64,000 nucleotides of DNA, taken from NCBI GenBank assembly GCA_052143535.1, contig JBKQSS010000042.1, positions 1 through 64,000 of the forward strand. The letters are read 5' to 3'. Of the stretch, positions 23,860 to 32,852 are shown in pieces (position 1 is the stretch's first letter; each line of letters opens with the position of its first letter). Source of the stretch: JADGRA01 sp052143535. Its GTDB lineage: Bacteria > Myxococcota > Myxococcia > Myxococcales > Myxococcaceae. Below the pieces are notes generated by a model. That model was not told where the DNA came from, did not search any database, and saw nothing but the letters and a program-made list of their open reading frames with translations. The position numbers and the translations under genes were made by a program.

Positions 23860-24398
23860 CGCGCCTCGAGCGGACGTCGAAGGAGACGCACGTGCAGGTG
23901 GAGCTCGAGCGCGGGGCCGGCCCCTCCGAGCTACAGACGAGGCTCGTCTTCTTCAACCACATGCTTGCCACCCTGGTGCGCTACGCCGGCCTGTCCCTGG
24001 TGCTGCGCGCAGACGGAGACTTGAAGCACCACCTGATGGAGGACGTGGCCATTACGCTGGGCCAGGCCGTCCGGAGGCTCGTTTCCGACACGGCCGCGCG
24101 CTTCGGCGAGCGCAGCGTGGCGATGGACGACGCCCTGGTGCAGGCGGTGGTGGACGCCGGGGGCCGGCCCTATTACCGGGGGAAGCTTCCCAACGCGCTC
24201 TACCAGCATTGGATGCGCAGCTTCGCCGAGAATGCCGGCCTCACTTTGCACCTGCGCGTGGTGCGCGGACAAAACCGCCACCACGTGCTCGAGGCGGCCT
24301 TCAAGGCGGTGGGCATGGCGTTGCGCCAGGCGCTGGCCGAGGACGCTTTCGTTTCCAGCCTCAAGGGGCAGGTGAGTTGGAAGGAGGGGGGATGCTGA
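23856..24398 (+). CDS. hisB: Imidazoleglycerol-phosphate dehydratase, divergent short form
   Basis: A 180-residue manganese enzyme that dehydrates imidazoleglycerol phosphate. The duplicated fold is visible with metal-binding His35 (FFNHML), His58-His59 and Glu62 (KHHLMED), and His142-His143 with Glu146 (NRHHVLEAAFK). Compared with common bacterial HisB it lacks the His of the KHGLxDL motif (here RYAGLSL, residues 42-48), has a two-residue deletion before HH, and is about 15 residues short. These features recall archaeal HisB forms. It has no fused phosphatase domain. GTG 23856 overlaps hisA. Confidence 0.88.
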   Translation: MTRLERTSKETHVQVELERGAGPSELQTRLVFFNHMLATLVRYAGLSLVLRADGDLKHHLMEDVAITLGQAVRRLVSDTAARFGERSVAMDDALVQAVVDAGGRPYYRGKLPNALYQHWMRSFAENAGLTLHLRVVRGQNRHHVLEAAFKAVGMALRQALAEDAFVSSLKGQVSWKEGGC

Positions 24399-25147
24399 CC
24401 AAGCGCCTCATTGCTTGTCTCGACGTCGACGCGGGGCGCGTGGTGAAGGGCACCCGCTTCGTCCAGCTGCGGGACGCTGGCGACCCGAGCGAACTCGCCC
24501 GTCGCTACGACGAGGACGGCGCGGACGAGGTGGTGTTTCTGGACATCTCCGCGACGCACCAGGCCCGCGCGCCGCTTCTCAAAGAGGTGCGGCGCGCCGC
24601 CGAGCAGCTGACGGTGCCCCTGACGGTGGGGGGAGGAATGCGCTCGGTGGCGGACGTGGCCGAGGCGCTGCGAGCCGGGGCCGACAAGGTGGCCCTCAAC
24701 AGCGCCGCGGTGGCCCGCCCGGAGCTCGTCGCGGAGTGTGCGGCGCGCTTTGGCCGCCAGTGCGTGGTGGTGAGCATCGACGCAAGGGCGACGCCCAGCG
24801 GCTGGGAGGTGGTGGTGCGCGGCGGCCGCCAGGGCACCGGACGCGACGTCCTGGACTGGGCAAGGGAGGTGACTCGGCGCGGCGCGGGCGAGCTCCTGCT
24901 GACGTGCCTGGACAGAGATGGCGCGCGCAGCGGGTACGAGCTCGGGCTGACGCGGGCCGTCTCCTCAGCAGTCGACGTGCCGGTGGTGGCTTCCGGCGGG
25001 GCCGGCAACGCCCAGCACCTGCGCGCGGTGCTGGAGGAGGCAGGGGCGGACGCCGCGCTTTTGGCCGGCATCCTCCATGACGGCACCGCCACGCTGTCCG
25101 GGCTCAAACAGGAGCTGCGAGCCTTCGGGGTGGCGGTGCGGGGATGA
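24392..25147 (+). CDS. hisF: Imidazole glycerol phosphate synthase, cyclase subunit
   Basis: A 251-residue TIM barrel that closes the imidazole ring with ammonia from HisH. The catalytic Asp residues are in IACLDVDAGRVVKG (Asp11) and the LLTCLDRDGARSGYE segment. TVGGGMRS and VASGGAGNAQHL are the phosphate loops. ATG 24392 follows a strong GGAGGGG box and overlaps the end of hisB by seven bases. Confidence 0.96.
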   Translation: MLTKRLIACLDVDAGRVVKGTRFVQLRDAGDPSELARRYDEDGADEVVFLDISATHQARAPLLKEVRRAAEQLTVPLTVGGGMRSVADVAEALRAGADKVALNSAAVARPELVAECAARFGRQCVVVSIDARATPSGWEVVVRGGRQGTGRDVLDWAREVTRRGAGELLLTCLDRDGARSGYELGLTRAVSSAVDVPVVASGGAGNAQHLRAVLEEAGADAALLAGILHDGTATLSGLKQELRAFGVAVRG

Positions 25148-25776
25148 GGCCCGTGGGAAAGAGAACGCTCCCGTTGGAGCTCCCAACGGTGGACTTCGAG
25201 CGCGGCGCTGGCCGCGTCACGGTGGTGACGCGTGACGCGCACAGCGGCGAAATTCTCATGGTGGCCGAGGCGGATGCCGAAGCCTTGGCGGAGACGGCAC
25301 GGACGGGGTGGATGCACTACCGCTCCCGCACCCGGGGGCTGTGGAAGAAGGGAGAGACGAGTGGAAACGTCCAGCGCGTCCTCCGGCTGACGGCGGACTG
25401 CGACCGGGACGCCGTTTTGGCCGACGTCGAGCCGGCGGGCCCGGCCTGCCACACCGGCGCGCCGTCCTGTTTTGGGGACGCTGGGCCCTCGAGCGGCAGC
25501 TTCTCCCGTCTCGACAGGGTGGTGCGCGAGCGGGCCAACACGCCGGCCTCGTCCGAGAGTTACACCCAGCGCCTGCTTGCGGACAGAAACCTGCGCCTCA
25601 AGAAGCTGGGGGAGGAGATGGCAGAGCTGGTGACGGCCTGCGCCGACGCCGACGCCGGGCGCGCGGTGAGCGAGGCGGCCGACGTCGTTTTCCACCTCAC
25701 CGTCGCCCTTCGGGCCCTGGGAGTGGGGCTCTCGGAGGTGGAGCAGGTGCTGCAGGCGCGCGCAGTCACCTCGTAG
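25144..25776 (+). CDS. hisIE: Phosphoribosyl-AMP cyclohydrolase / phosphoribosyl-ATP pyrophosphatase
   Basis: A 210-residue fusion of the second and third pathway steps. The HisI half (1-115) has the zinc ligands Cys86, Cys102 and Cys109, and the SRTRGLWKKGETSGN motif. The HisE half (from about 120) has the helical KKLGEEMAELV and SEAADVVFHL motifs that bind magnesium pyrophosphate. It is the last gene of the operon; histidinol phosphatase (hisN or a hisB domain) must be elsewhere. Confidence 0.94.
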   Translation: MRPVGKRTLPLELPTVDFERGAGRVTVVTRDAHSGEILMVAEADAEALAETARTGWMHYRSRTRGLWKKGETSGNVQRVLRLTADCDRDAVLADVEPAGPACHTGAPSCFGDAGPSSGSFSRLDRVVRERANTPASSESYTQRLLADRNLRLKKLGEEMAELVTACADADAGRAVSEAADVVFHLTVALRALGVGLSEVEQVLQARAVTS

Positions 25777-25819
25777 CAGCCCCTGCGGAGGCGCGGCCCG
25801 AGGAGCCGCCACTACACTT

Positions 25820-26371
25820 TCAATTGACGGCGCCCTCGACCACGTCGCGAATGGCCCAGCCGTCAGCTGTCCTCACCAGCACCAAGGTGAGGTGTTGGAA
25901 GGTGGTGACGCTGGCCCCCAACGAAGTGGAGGCCCCGCGCCACAAATCCACCACAACCTCCTTGTCATGGACTGACTGGACGGGCTCGAGAAGGACGGCG
26001 CCAAGCGCGACGCGGGAGCCGTCGTAGAGAAGGGGCGGCTGGATTCCTGGGTTGCGGCACTGAGAGGTCGGCGCAACCAGTGCCCCTGCCTCAACCAGCG
26101 TCTGCACCACGCGGGGCGACGGGTCCGCCAATTGCGAGGCCTCGGCAAAGACGCCGAGGCACATCAGGACCTGGCGCTTCCCCGTCACCTCTGCGAGGTC
26201 GCCCGGAATGTCAGACGGACTGGACTGGTAGCGTAAGCCAGCCCGGAATGCGGCGACCTCGATTGCCGTCTGCTCGTCTACCGTCAGGGCGGTGGAGGGC
26301 GTGGTGGCCGGGTGCGCGCACCCGAGGAAGCCCATTCCGACGAGAAGCGCTGTCCAACGCATGCGCTTCAC
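25820..26371 (-). CDS. Putative lipoprotein, unknown function
   Basis: A 183-residue protein starting with a lipoprotein signal (ALLVGMGFLGC, predicted lipidation at the Cys near residue 18). The mature part has the pattern QHLTLVLVRTADGWAIRDV near the end, as in small NTF2-like or DUF4440-type beta-rich domains, but I cannot assign a family. Start is GTG 26371 or the ATG three codons later. It converges with hisIE and lies downstream of the MFS exporter gene on the same strand, 56 bases away, so it may be co-transcribed with it. Confidence 0.7.
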   Translation of the reverse strand: MKRMRWTALLVGMGFLGCAHPATTPSTALTVDEQTAIEVAAFRAGLRYQSSPSDIPGDLAEVTGKRQVLMCLGVFAEASQLADPSPRVVQTLVEAGALVAPTSQCRNPGIQPPLLYDGSRVALGAVLLEPVQSVHDKEVVVDLWRGASTSLGASVTTFQHLTLVLVRTADGWAIRDVVEGAVN

Positions 26372-26427
26372 GAGAGCACGGCGCGGCGCGGCCGAGCAAC
26401 TGCCGGGTCCGCCCTTGCACCCCTTTT

Positions 26428-28065
26428 TCAGCCGTCGAGCTCGGCTATGGAGGGCGCGATGTAGTGCGTCACCTTCGGTTCTCCGCGAATGTGGAAGCGG
26501 CGGACGGCTTCCTGCACGACGCGGTCGGCCTCGGTGACGCGTTGGTGCTGTCGCAGGTGCTCGAGCCAGGACTCAAGCTGGAACGTCTCGAGGAAGCGTC
26601 CTTGCTGCGCAGCGTCCTCGAAGACCCCCCAGTCAAAGGCGCCGTCGCGGTGGCGCTCGGTTGCCAGCTTGGCCAGCGCGGCGAGGAAGGGCTCGCGGTC
26701 GGTAGCCTTGACGAAGTACTCCACCGTCACCAGCACCGGTCCCCGGTCCTTCTCCGCGCCCTCGAAGAGGATGGGCTCGGGCCAGTGCATGGAGGGCGTG
26801 AGGTCCAGGCACTCGCCCGTCTGAAGGCTGAAGTGCTCGAGCAGGGGAATGCAGGCCACCGCGCCACCGGCGGCGACGAGTTGAGCGGTGGAAAGGCCGA
26901 AGCGTGCCGCGACCAGGCCCCACAGCGCGCTCCCCAGCGTCATGGCGCCGAAGAGCACCATGGCGAAGACGGCCAAACCGCGGCCGCGCACCCAAGCGGG
27001 GAGGGAAACCTGTGCCGACAGGTTGAGTGTTGCAAGCACACAAATCCACGCCACCCCCGCCACCAGGCTCCCACCGAGGGCCACCGCGGGCGAGTGGGCC
27101 AGGGCGAAGATGACCAGGGCCCCGGCGGTGCCCACCGTGCCGAGGGCAACCAGGCGGTTTGGTCCGAGCGCCTGCTTGAGAAAGGGCAGAGCGAAGGCAC
27201 CGGCGATGGCCCCAAGGCCAATCGCGCCTAGAAGAAGGCCGTACAGCGCGGCGCCTCCGGCCAGCTGAACGCGGGCCACCAACGGAAGCAGTGCCCAGTA
27301 GGCGCTGGCAAAGAGGAAGAAGGCCGCCGCCCGGGCCATGGTGGCGCGCAGGTGCGGGCTGTGGCGCGTGTAGCGAAGGCCGATGCGCACCGCTCTGCGG
27401 AGGCCCTCCGGGGGCAGCGTGGTGGCGTCGGGTTGACGGGGCTTCCACCAGAGGAGTGCCCCAACCACCGCGAAATTGCTCACCGCGTTGAGCCAGAATG
27501 GCGCGGCCATCCCCAGCTCCAGGATGACGAGCCCGGTCAGCGCCGGGCCGATGGCGCGGCTGATGTTGATGCCGACGCTGTTGAGAGCCACCGCCGCGGG
27601 GAGCTCTTTTCGGGGCACGAGTTGGGGAACCACCGCCTGCCAGGCAGGTGTTGCCAGGGCCTCGGCGATGCCCGCCAGGCAGAGGAAGGCCAGCAGCGTG
27701 CCGGGCGTCACCTCGCCTCGCCAGACCAGCGCGGCAAAACCGGCGGCAAGCAACGTCCCGGTGACTTCCATGGCCAGCAGGAGCCGCCGCCGGTTGAAGA
27801 CGTCGGCCAAAGCTCCGGCCGGCAAGACAAACAGAAACAGCGGCAGGTAGCCCGCCACCTGCACCAGGGCCACCACCCGGGCATTGGAGGTGAGCTCCGT
27901 CATCAGCCAGCCAGCGGCCGCCGTCTGCAGCCAGGAGCCGACGTTGGAGACCACCGTGGCGCTCCACACCACACTGAAACTGCGGTACCGAAAGGGGCTG
28001 AGGGCTCCACCCTTCGGCGGCGCGGCCGCACCAGTCCCGGCGGCGCTCACGCCGCTTGCTCCCAA
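26428..28065 (-). CDS. MFS transporter with C-terminal soluble domain (MFS_3 type)
   Basis: A 545-residue protein with about twelve membrane helices in residues 30-420 and a soluble tail of roughly 125 residues. SATVVSNVGSWLQTAAAGWLM, the loop ADVFNRRRLLLAMEV and the central VALNSVGINISRAIGPALTG match the transmembrane secretion effector (EntS-like) family. The tail (VTVEYFVKATDREPFLAAL and on) resembles a dimeric alpha/beta-barrel domain, a known addition in this family. Substrate unknown. The start is TTG 28065 or GTG 28050. Confidence 0.87.
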   Translation of the reverse strand: MGASGVSAAGTGAAAPPKGGALSPFRYRSFSVVWSATVVSNVGSWLQTAAAGWLMTELTSNARVVALVQVAGYLPLFLFVLPAGALADVFNRRRLLLAMEVTGTLLAAGFAALVWRGEVTPGTLLAFLCLAGIAEALATPAWQAVVPQLVPRKELPAAVALNSVGINISRAIGPALTGLVILELGMAAPFWLNAVSNFAVVGALLWWKPRQPDATTLPPEGLRRAVRIGLRYTRHSPHLRATMARAAAFFLFASAYWALLPLVARVQLAGGAALYGLLLGAIGLGAIAGAFALPFLKQALGPNRLVALGTVGTAGALVIFALAHSPAVALGGSLVAGVAWICVLATLNLSAQVSLPAWVRGRGLAVFAMVLFGAMTLGSALWGLVAARFGLSTAQLVAAGGAVACIPLLEHFSLQTGECLDLTPSMHWPEPILFEGAEKDRGPVLVTVEYFVKATDREPFLAALAKLATERHRDGAFDWGVFEDAAQQGRFLETFQLESWLEHLRQHQRVTEADRVVQEAVRRFHIRGEPKVTHYIAPSIAELDG

Positions 28066-28221
28066 GGGCAGAACGCTAAGCTGGCCGGGGCCCCGGTTCC
28101 CTGTCTGCCAGCGCTTGCACCGAAGGGCAGCAACCCTTACTCCTTGTGCGAAGGACTATTCGAAGCACCAGCGTTTTTGCTAGCTCGTCGAAAAGACGCC
28201 CGACGAGGAAGGGGGAACAGG

Positions 28222-29130
28222 ATGCCCGCGCAGGATGAAGCTTGGCCCGTGCTCGACTACCCGGCCAGCAAGGACACTCTGGAGGCGCTCCACCTGCAGA
28301 CGCAAGTGGTGGGCAAGGTGAAGTTGGCCCTCACCTCCATCGCCCCCGAGTGGCAGAACGTCCCGCTTTGGGTGAATGCGAGCGGATTGACCACCGGCCT
28401 CCTGCGGGCGGGTGGTGTCGGCCTCGAGCTGGCATTTGACCTCGTCCACCACCGCTTCGTCGTCTCCACCACCGAGGGGCGCCGCGAGGGCTTCGAGTTG
28501 AAGGCGCGGCCTTTGCGTGCCTTCACCGCCGAGGTGATGGCGGCGCTGGGGCGGGTGAATGTCAGGGTTGCCGTCAACCCGATGACGGTGGAGGTGCCGA
28601 ACCCGGTGCGTTTCGACCAGTACGAGGGCTGCAACGTCTATGACGCGGACGTGGTGACTCGTCTGTTTCGAATTCTGGCGCACAGTGCGCTCGTCCTCGA
28701 GGACTTCCGCGCTGGCTTTTGGGGGAAGCAAGGGCAAGTGAGCTTCTTTTGGGGCACCTTCGACTTGGCAGTGGCCCGCTTCAACCTGGTGCCGGTGGCC
28801 CCCCCGCCGGGGTTGGGGAGAATTTACCGGGTGGCGATGGACTCGCAGCAGTTTGAAGTTGGCTTCTGGTCGGGAAACGAGAAATACCCTCGGCCCGCCT
28901 ATTACGCATTCACCTACCCCAAGCCGTCCGGGCTGGAGACGGCGGCCGTGCGCCCGGGCGCCGCCCGGTGGAATGAAACGCTCGGGGAATTTCTCTTGGA
29001 CTATGAGGCGGTGCGTCAAGCGGAGGACCCGCGCTCGGCCGTCCTCGAATTCGCCAACAGCACCTACGCCGCCGGCGCCGAGCTTTGCGGTTGGGACCGG
29101 GCGCTGCTCGAGCGTCGGCCGCCGGGGTAG
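28222..29130 (+). CDS. DUF5996 family protein
   Basis: A 302-residue protein. I recognise the DUF5996 pattern: WPVLDYPASKDTLEALHLQTQ at the start, VGKVKLALTSIAPEWQNVPLWV, the FRAGFWGKQGQVSFFWGTFDLAV segment, and the late EKYPRPAYYAFTYPKP and FLLDYEAVRQAEDP. Family function is unknown. ATG 28222 follows a GAGGAAGGGGG ribosome site, so the start is well supported. It may be co-transcribed with the downstream quinone-reductase-like gene, 29 bases away. Confidence 0.85.
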   Translation: MPAQDEAWPVLDYPASKDTLEALHLQTQVVGKVKLALTSIAPEWQNVPLWVNASGLTTGLLRAGGVGLELAFDLVHHRFVVSTTEGRREGFELKARPLRAFTAEVMAALGRVNVRVAVNPMTVEVPNPVRFDQYEGCNVYDADVVTRLFRILAHSALVLEDFRAGFWGKQGQVSFFWGTFDLAVARFNLVPVAPPPGLGRIYRVAMDSQQFEVGFWSGNEKYPRPAYYAFTYPKPSGLETAAVRPGAARWNETLGEFLLDYEAVRQAEDPRSAVLEFANSTYAAGAELCGWDRALLERRPPG

Positions 29131-29159
29131 AGAGGCTGCCCCACCAAGGAAGGTGTCGT

Positions 29160-30131
29160 TTGAAAGCGCTGCAAATAAAAGCCTTCGGCGACGTCAGCGG
29201 ACTCACGGTGGTGGACTTGGCAGACCCGCGCCCCACCCCCGACACCGCGGTGGTGCGGGTGGAGGCGGCGTCCATCAATCCAAGTGATGTGAAGAATGTG
29301 CAGGGAGCAATGCGCCAGACGACGCTGCCGCGAGTGCCGGGACGCGACTACGCCGGTGTTGTGGAAAGCGGGCCTGCAGAGTGGGTGGGGGTGCCGGTGT
29401 GGGGCACCGGAGGAGATGCCGGCTTCACCCGGGATGGCACCCATGCCCAGAAACTGGCCGTGCCGGTGGCAAGCCTTCGGCGCAAGCCCGAGCGTCTCAG
29501 CTTCGACCAAGCCGCCTCGATTGGCGTCAACTACCTGGCAGCGTGGATTGGTGTCGTGGAGTCGGCACAGCTCCAGCGGGGGGAGACGCTGGCCGTGGTG
29601 GGGGCCGGTGGGGGCGTCGGCGGCGCCGCCGCTCAAATTGCCAAGCGGCTCGGCGCCCGCGTCATCGGCCTGGACAACCGAGAACCGCACCCCGACGCGC
29701 CCATCCGAGCCATCGCCGAGACCCTCCTCATTGCTGTACCGGATGCGGGCGCAGCCATTCGCGGCGCTGCGGGAGGCCGCGGGGCCGACGTCGTCTTCGA
29801 CACGGTGGGCGGAGTGTTGTTTCGCCAGGCCCTGGCGGCGCTGGCGCACCGCGGGAGGCTGGTCGAAATCAGCTCGACTGGCACCCGCGAGGTGACGTTT
29901 GACTTGGTTGATTTTTACCACAACGAGAGCCGCCTCTTCGGAGTGGACACCTTGAAGCGAGACCTCGTCGCCTCGGCAGAGGTGCTGGGGGCTCTGGCCG
30001 AGGGGTTCGACGCCGGCGACTACCGCGCGGCGCCCATCCTGGCCAGCTTCGGGCTGGCCGAGGCGCCCGCTGCCTACCGGCGAGTGGCCGACGGGGCTCC
30101 GGGGCGCATCGTCCTGCACCCGCAGCAGTAG
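29160..30131 (+). CDS. Zinc-independent alcohol dehydrogenase-like quinone oxidoreductase
   Basis: A 323-residue medium-chain reductase without zinc ligands. LKALQIKAFGDVSGLTVVD, the NPSDVKNVQG segment, PGRDYAGVV, and the NADPH-binding AVVGAGGGVGGAAAQIAKRLGA are clear. Members reduce quinones or enones with NADPH. TTG 29160 is chosen because an AAGGAAGG box is correctly spaced; the earlier in-frame start lies inside the previous gene. Confidence 0.85.
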   Translation: MKALQIKAFGDVSGLTVVDLADPRPTPDTAVVRVEAASINPSDVKNVQGAMRQTTLPRVPGRDYAGVVESGPAEWVGVPVWGTGGDAGFTRDGTHAQKLAVPVASLRRKPERLSFDQAASIGVNYLAAWIGVVESAQLQRGETLAVVGAGGGVGGAAAQIAKRLGARVIGLDNREPHPDAPIRAIAETLLIAVPDAGAAIRGAAGGRGADVVFDTVGGVLFRQALAALAHRGRLVEISSTGTREVTFDLVDFYHNESRLFGVDTLKRDLVASAEVLGALAEGFDAGDYRAAPILASFGLAEAPAAYRRVADGAPGRIVLHPQQ

Positions 30132-30279
30132 CCCCCCACACGGGGGCCCCGCGCGCCTCCCCAGGACGGCCCAGGGCCCAAACCGCTGCCCAATAATATG
30201 GGTTGCGACGCAGCGCGTCTCGGCTTACGCCGTGGCCTGGGCCCGGACTTGGGACTCAAACGGCGAGGAGACGCCCGAG

Positions 30280-31275
30280 GTGAAGCGCCGCATTCTGGTG
30301 ACGGGAGCCGCAGGCTTCATCGGCAGTCACACCGTCGAGGCCTTTCTCGAGCGGGGCGACGCCGTGCTGGCGCTCGACAACTTCGACGCCTACTACGAGC
30401 CGGCGCGCAAGCACGCCAACCTGGCGCAACTGCGCGCTCGGCCCGAGTCCGCGCGCCTCGACTTCGTCGAGGGTGATGTGCGCGACCACGCACTGCTCGG
30501 ACGGTTGTTTTTGGAGTGGAGGCCCGAGGTGGTGGTGCACCTCGCGGCCGTGGCCGGCGTCCGCGCCTCCATTCTACAGCCTCAGCTGTACTTTGACGTA
30601 AACGTGAACGGGACGTTGGCGGTGCTCGAGGCTGCCAAAGAGCATCACGTGCGCCACGTGGTGCTGGCCTCCACCTCCAGCGTCTACGGCAACAGCATCC
30701 GGCTCCCCTTCGTCGAGGACGATGCGGCCGACCGTCCGCTCGCCCCGTACGCGGCCAGCAAAAGGGCGGCGGAAATGCTGGGACACAGCTACCACCACCT
30801 CTTCGGCCTGCACTTCACCGCCTTGCGTTTCTTCACCGTCTATGGGCCGCGCAATCGGCCGGACATGATGGCCTACAAGGTTCTGGACAGCATCTTCACC
30901 GGGCAGCAGTTGCCGCTCTACGAGGGTGGACAGATGTACCGGGACTGGACGTACGTCTCGGACACGGTGGCCGGCGTGGTGGCCGCAGCTGACCGCCCGC
31001 TCGGCTTTCAAGTCATCAACCTCGGCCGCGGAGAGCCAATTCTCCTGCTCGATTTCGTCCGTCGCATCGAAGAGTTGGCGGGCCGTCGGGCCGCTTTCTT
31101 CAGCCAGCCCAAGCTCGACTCGGACGCTTCGGCAACTCACGCCGACATTGGCAAAGCGCGCCAGCTGTTGGGCTATGCACCCCAAGTGGGCTTCAACGAA
31201 GGCGTCGCACGCTTCTGCGCCTGGTACGCGCGGCAGGGCTCGGGCCTCCCCGAGCGCGCCAAGCGGTCTGCCTAG
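30280..31275 (+). CDS. Nucleotide-sugar 4-epimerase (UDP-glucuronate epimerase type)
   Basis: A 331-residue short-chain-type epimerase. The NAD loop is GAAGFIGSH (residues 9-17), the catalytic set is Ser132-134, Tyr157 and Lys161 in YAASK. ALDNFDAYYEPARKHANL and the FFTVYGPRNRPDM segment point to the UDP-glucuronate 4-epimerase group rather than GalE. GTG 30280 follows a GAGGAG box; GTG 30232 is possible. The product would feed surface polysaccharide synthesis, consistent with the glycosyltransferases that follow on the other strand. Confidence 0.85.
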   Translation: MKRRILVTGAAGFIGSHTVEAFLERGDAVLALDNFDAYYEPARKHANLAQLRARPESARLDFVEGDVRDHALLGRLFLEWRPEVVVHLAAVAGVRASILQPQLYFDVNVNGTLAVLEAAKEHHVRHVVLASTSSVYGNSIRLPFVEDDAADRPLAPYAASKRAAEMLGHSYHHLFGLHFTALRFFTVYGPRNRPDMMAYKVLDSIFTGQQLPLYEGGQMYRDWTYVSDTVAGVVAAADRPLGFQVINLGRGEPILLLDFVRRIEELAGRRAAFFSQPKLDSDASATHADIGKARQLLGYAPQVGFNEGVARFCAWYARQGSGLPERAKRSA

Positions 31276-31301
31276 GCGCCTGGCGCGGGGGGGCTCGGCT
31301 C

Positions 31302-32789
31302 TTAAGGACTCGACGGCCGGCCTTCGTCTGAGGGCGGTGCCAACGGCTTTGGGCTGGACGGTGCCGAAGCGAGTTCCCAGAGCCCGGCCAAGTCGGTCTC
31401 GACGAAGGCGCTTCGATGGAGGGAAAACTCGAAGGGCGTCCAGCTCGGCTCGTCGCTGACGACGTAGACGAATTTCGGAGGGCGGTCCTTCCAGGCGCGT
31501 CGGTCCTCCTCAACTCTGCGGGGCGGCTCTCCGTGCAGCCGACACCAGTCGAGGTAGGCACTCACGAAGCGTTGGGCGTTGAACCAGAAGAAGAAGGCAT
31601 TGGGCCGGAAGATGGGGTTGTAGGGCGGAGGGACGGCGATGGGCGTGGTGGGCTCCGTTTCCGCGAGGAGTCGGCGCTGCACCCCCTCGGCGCCAGGGCT
31701 CTCGGTGTAAAGGAAGCACAGCACCGACACCTTGGCCACCATCACCAGCAGAAAGGCCCCGGCCAGAGCGCGCAGACGAGTCGGGCCAATCTGGTCGAGC
31801 ACCACCGCCGTCAAGAGCGCCAGCATGGGCTGCAACAGCAACAGGTTGTGGCTGAAGGGCCACCGGCTCTGGAACATCGCTGCCAGGACGCCGAAGGTGA
31901 CGGTGGCGGCAATGGTGGCCTCGGGCGCTGCCTTGCCTTTCCACACCGAGCGGGCGGCCAGGAGGGCGCCCCAAAGCCCGCCCACCCACAACAGGGGGCT
32001 TTCGCCCACCGACTCGAGCAGCGTCCTCCACGCGGAGGGCCCCGGAAGGTGCGTCTGCAAATAGAAGAAGCGGTTGAAGGTGTAGGTCCAAAAGACGAAG
32101 TCGCTCCAAAGGCCCAAGCGAAGCAGGGCCAGCACCAGAGCCCCGATGGGGAGCAGCGCAGCGGCCAGCGCCACCAAGCCGCCGCGGGCTGCCTTGGTCC
32201 AGCCAGCGCTGCCGCGCACGGCCAATGCCGTGCCGACGGCCAGGCAGGCAACGAAGAGGATGGCCTTGGGCAAAAAGGCGACGGCCGCGCCGAGACACAA
32301 GCCGGCCAGCCCGGCCGGGAGCAGCCGGCCCGGGCGCCGCAGGTAGACCGCCCACTGCCAGAAGCCGAGGAAGCACAACAGGGCCATCCACGGGTCCGGC
32401 CTCACCTCCATTGAGTTGCGAAGGAAGAAGAAGCAGCCGAGGAGCAGCAGCGCCGTCCAGCCGCCGCGTCGCTCGCTCAACAGCGGCCGAACGACTGCGA
32501 CGAAGGCGGCCAGCAACAGTGCCAGGCATCCAAGGTCGAGCCAGCGCGCAGCGAAGAGAAGAGCGCGGGGCGAGCCGGTGAGAGCGCCCGCCAACGGCGA
32601 GAGAAGGTAGAGCAGTGTTGGGTTGTGATGCTCCATGAAGTCCTGGAAGGGTTTCAGCCCTTGGGAGACGAGCCAGGAGGCGTGGAGGTAGGCAATCTCG
32701 TCGTGGTCCGGCCCCGAGTGCGCGGCGTGAAACACCAGCAGTAAAAAGCCGACGCCGAGCGCCCAGTTGACGAGTCGCGGGCGGACCAT
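31302..32789 (-). CDS. GT-C type membrane glycosyltransferase (PMT/ArnT-like)
   Basis: A 495-residue protein with about ten membrane helices. The first loop has HSGPDHDEIAYLHASWLVSQG, where the Asp/Glu pair fits the catalytic acidic motif of GT-C enzymes, and the following PFQDFMEHHNPTLLYLL is typical. The C-terminal 120 residues are soluble. GT-C enzymes move sugars from polyprenyl phosphate donors in the periplasm; the GT2 gene nearby could make such donors. ATG 32789 is chosen; GTG 32825 adds 12 residues. Acceptor unknown. Confidence 0.78.
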   Translation of the reverse strand: MVRPRLVNWALGVGFLLLVFHAAHSGPDHDEIAYLHASWLVSQGLKPFQDFMEHHNPTLLYLLSPLAGALTGSPRALLFAARWLDLGCLALLLAAFVAVVRPLLSERRGGWTALLLLGCFFFLRNSMEVRPDPWMALLCFLGFWQWAVYLRRPGRLLPAGLAGLCLGAAVAFLPKAILFVACLAVGTALAVRGSAGWTKAARGGLVALAAALLPIGALVLALLRLGLWSDFVFWTYTFNRFFYLQTHLPGPSAWRTLLESVGESPLLWVGGLWGALLAARSVWKGKAAPEATIAATVTFGVLAAMFQSRWPFSHNLLLLQPMLALLTAVVLDQIGPTRLRALAGAFLLVMVAKVSVLCFLYTESPGAEGVQRRLLAETEPTTPIAVPPPYNPIFRPNAFFFWFNAQRFVSAYLDWCRLHGEPPRRVEEDRRAWKDRPPKFVYVVSDEPSWTPFEFSLHRSAFVETDLAGLWELASAPSSPKPLAPPSDEGRPSSP

Positions 32790-32852
32790 GGGGGCGCTCA
32801 GGTGAGCACGAGGCGCGAACGCCACGCAACCACTCCCGAGCCCTCAGCCGAG

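Noticed and set aside
27352..28221. Long upstream extension of the DUF5996 frame
   Set aside because: It lies antisense to the MFS gene; the ribosome site and family start support ATG 28222.
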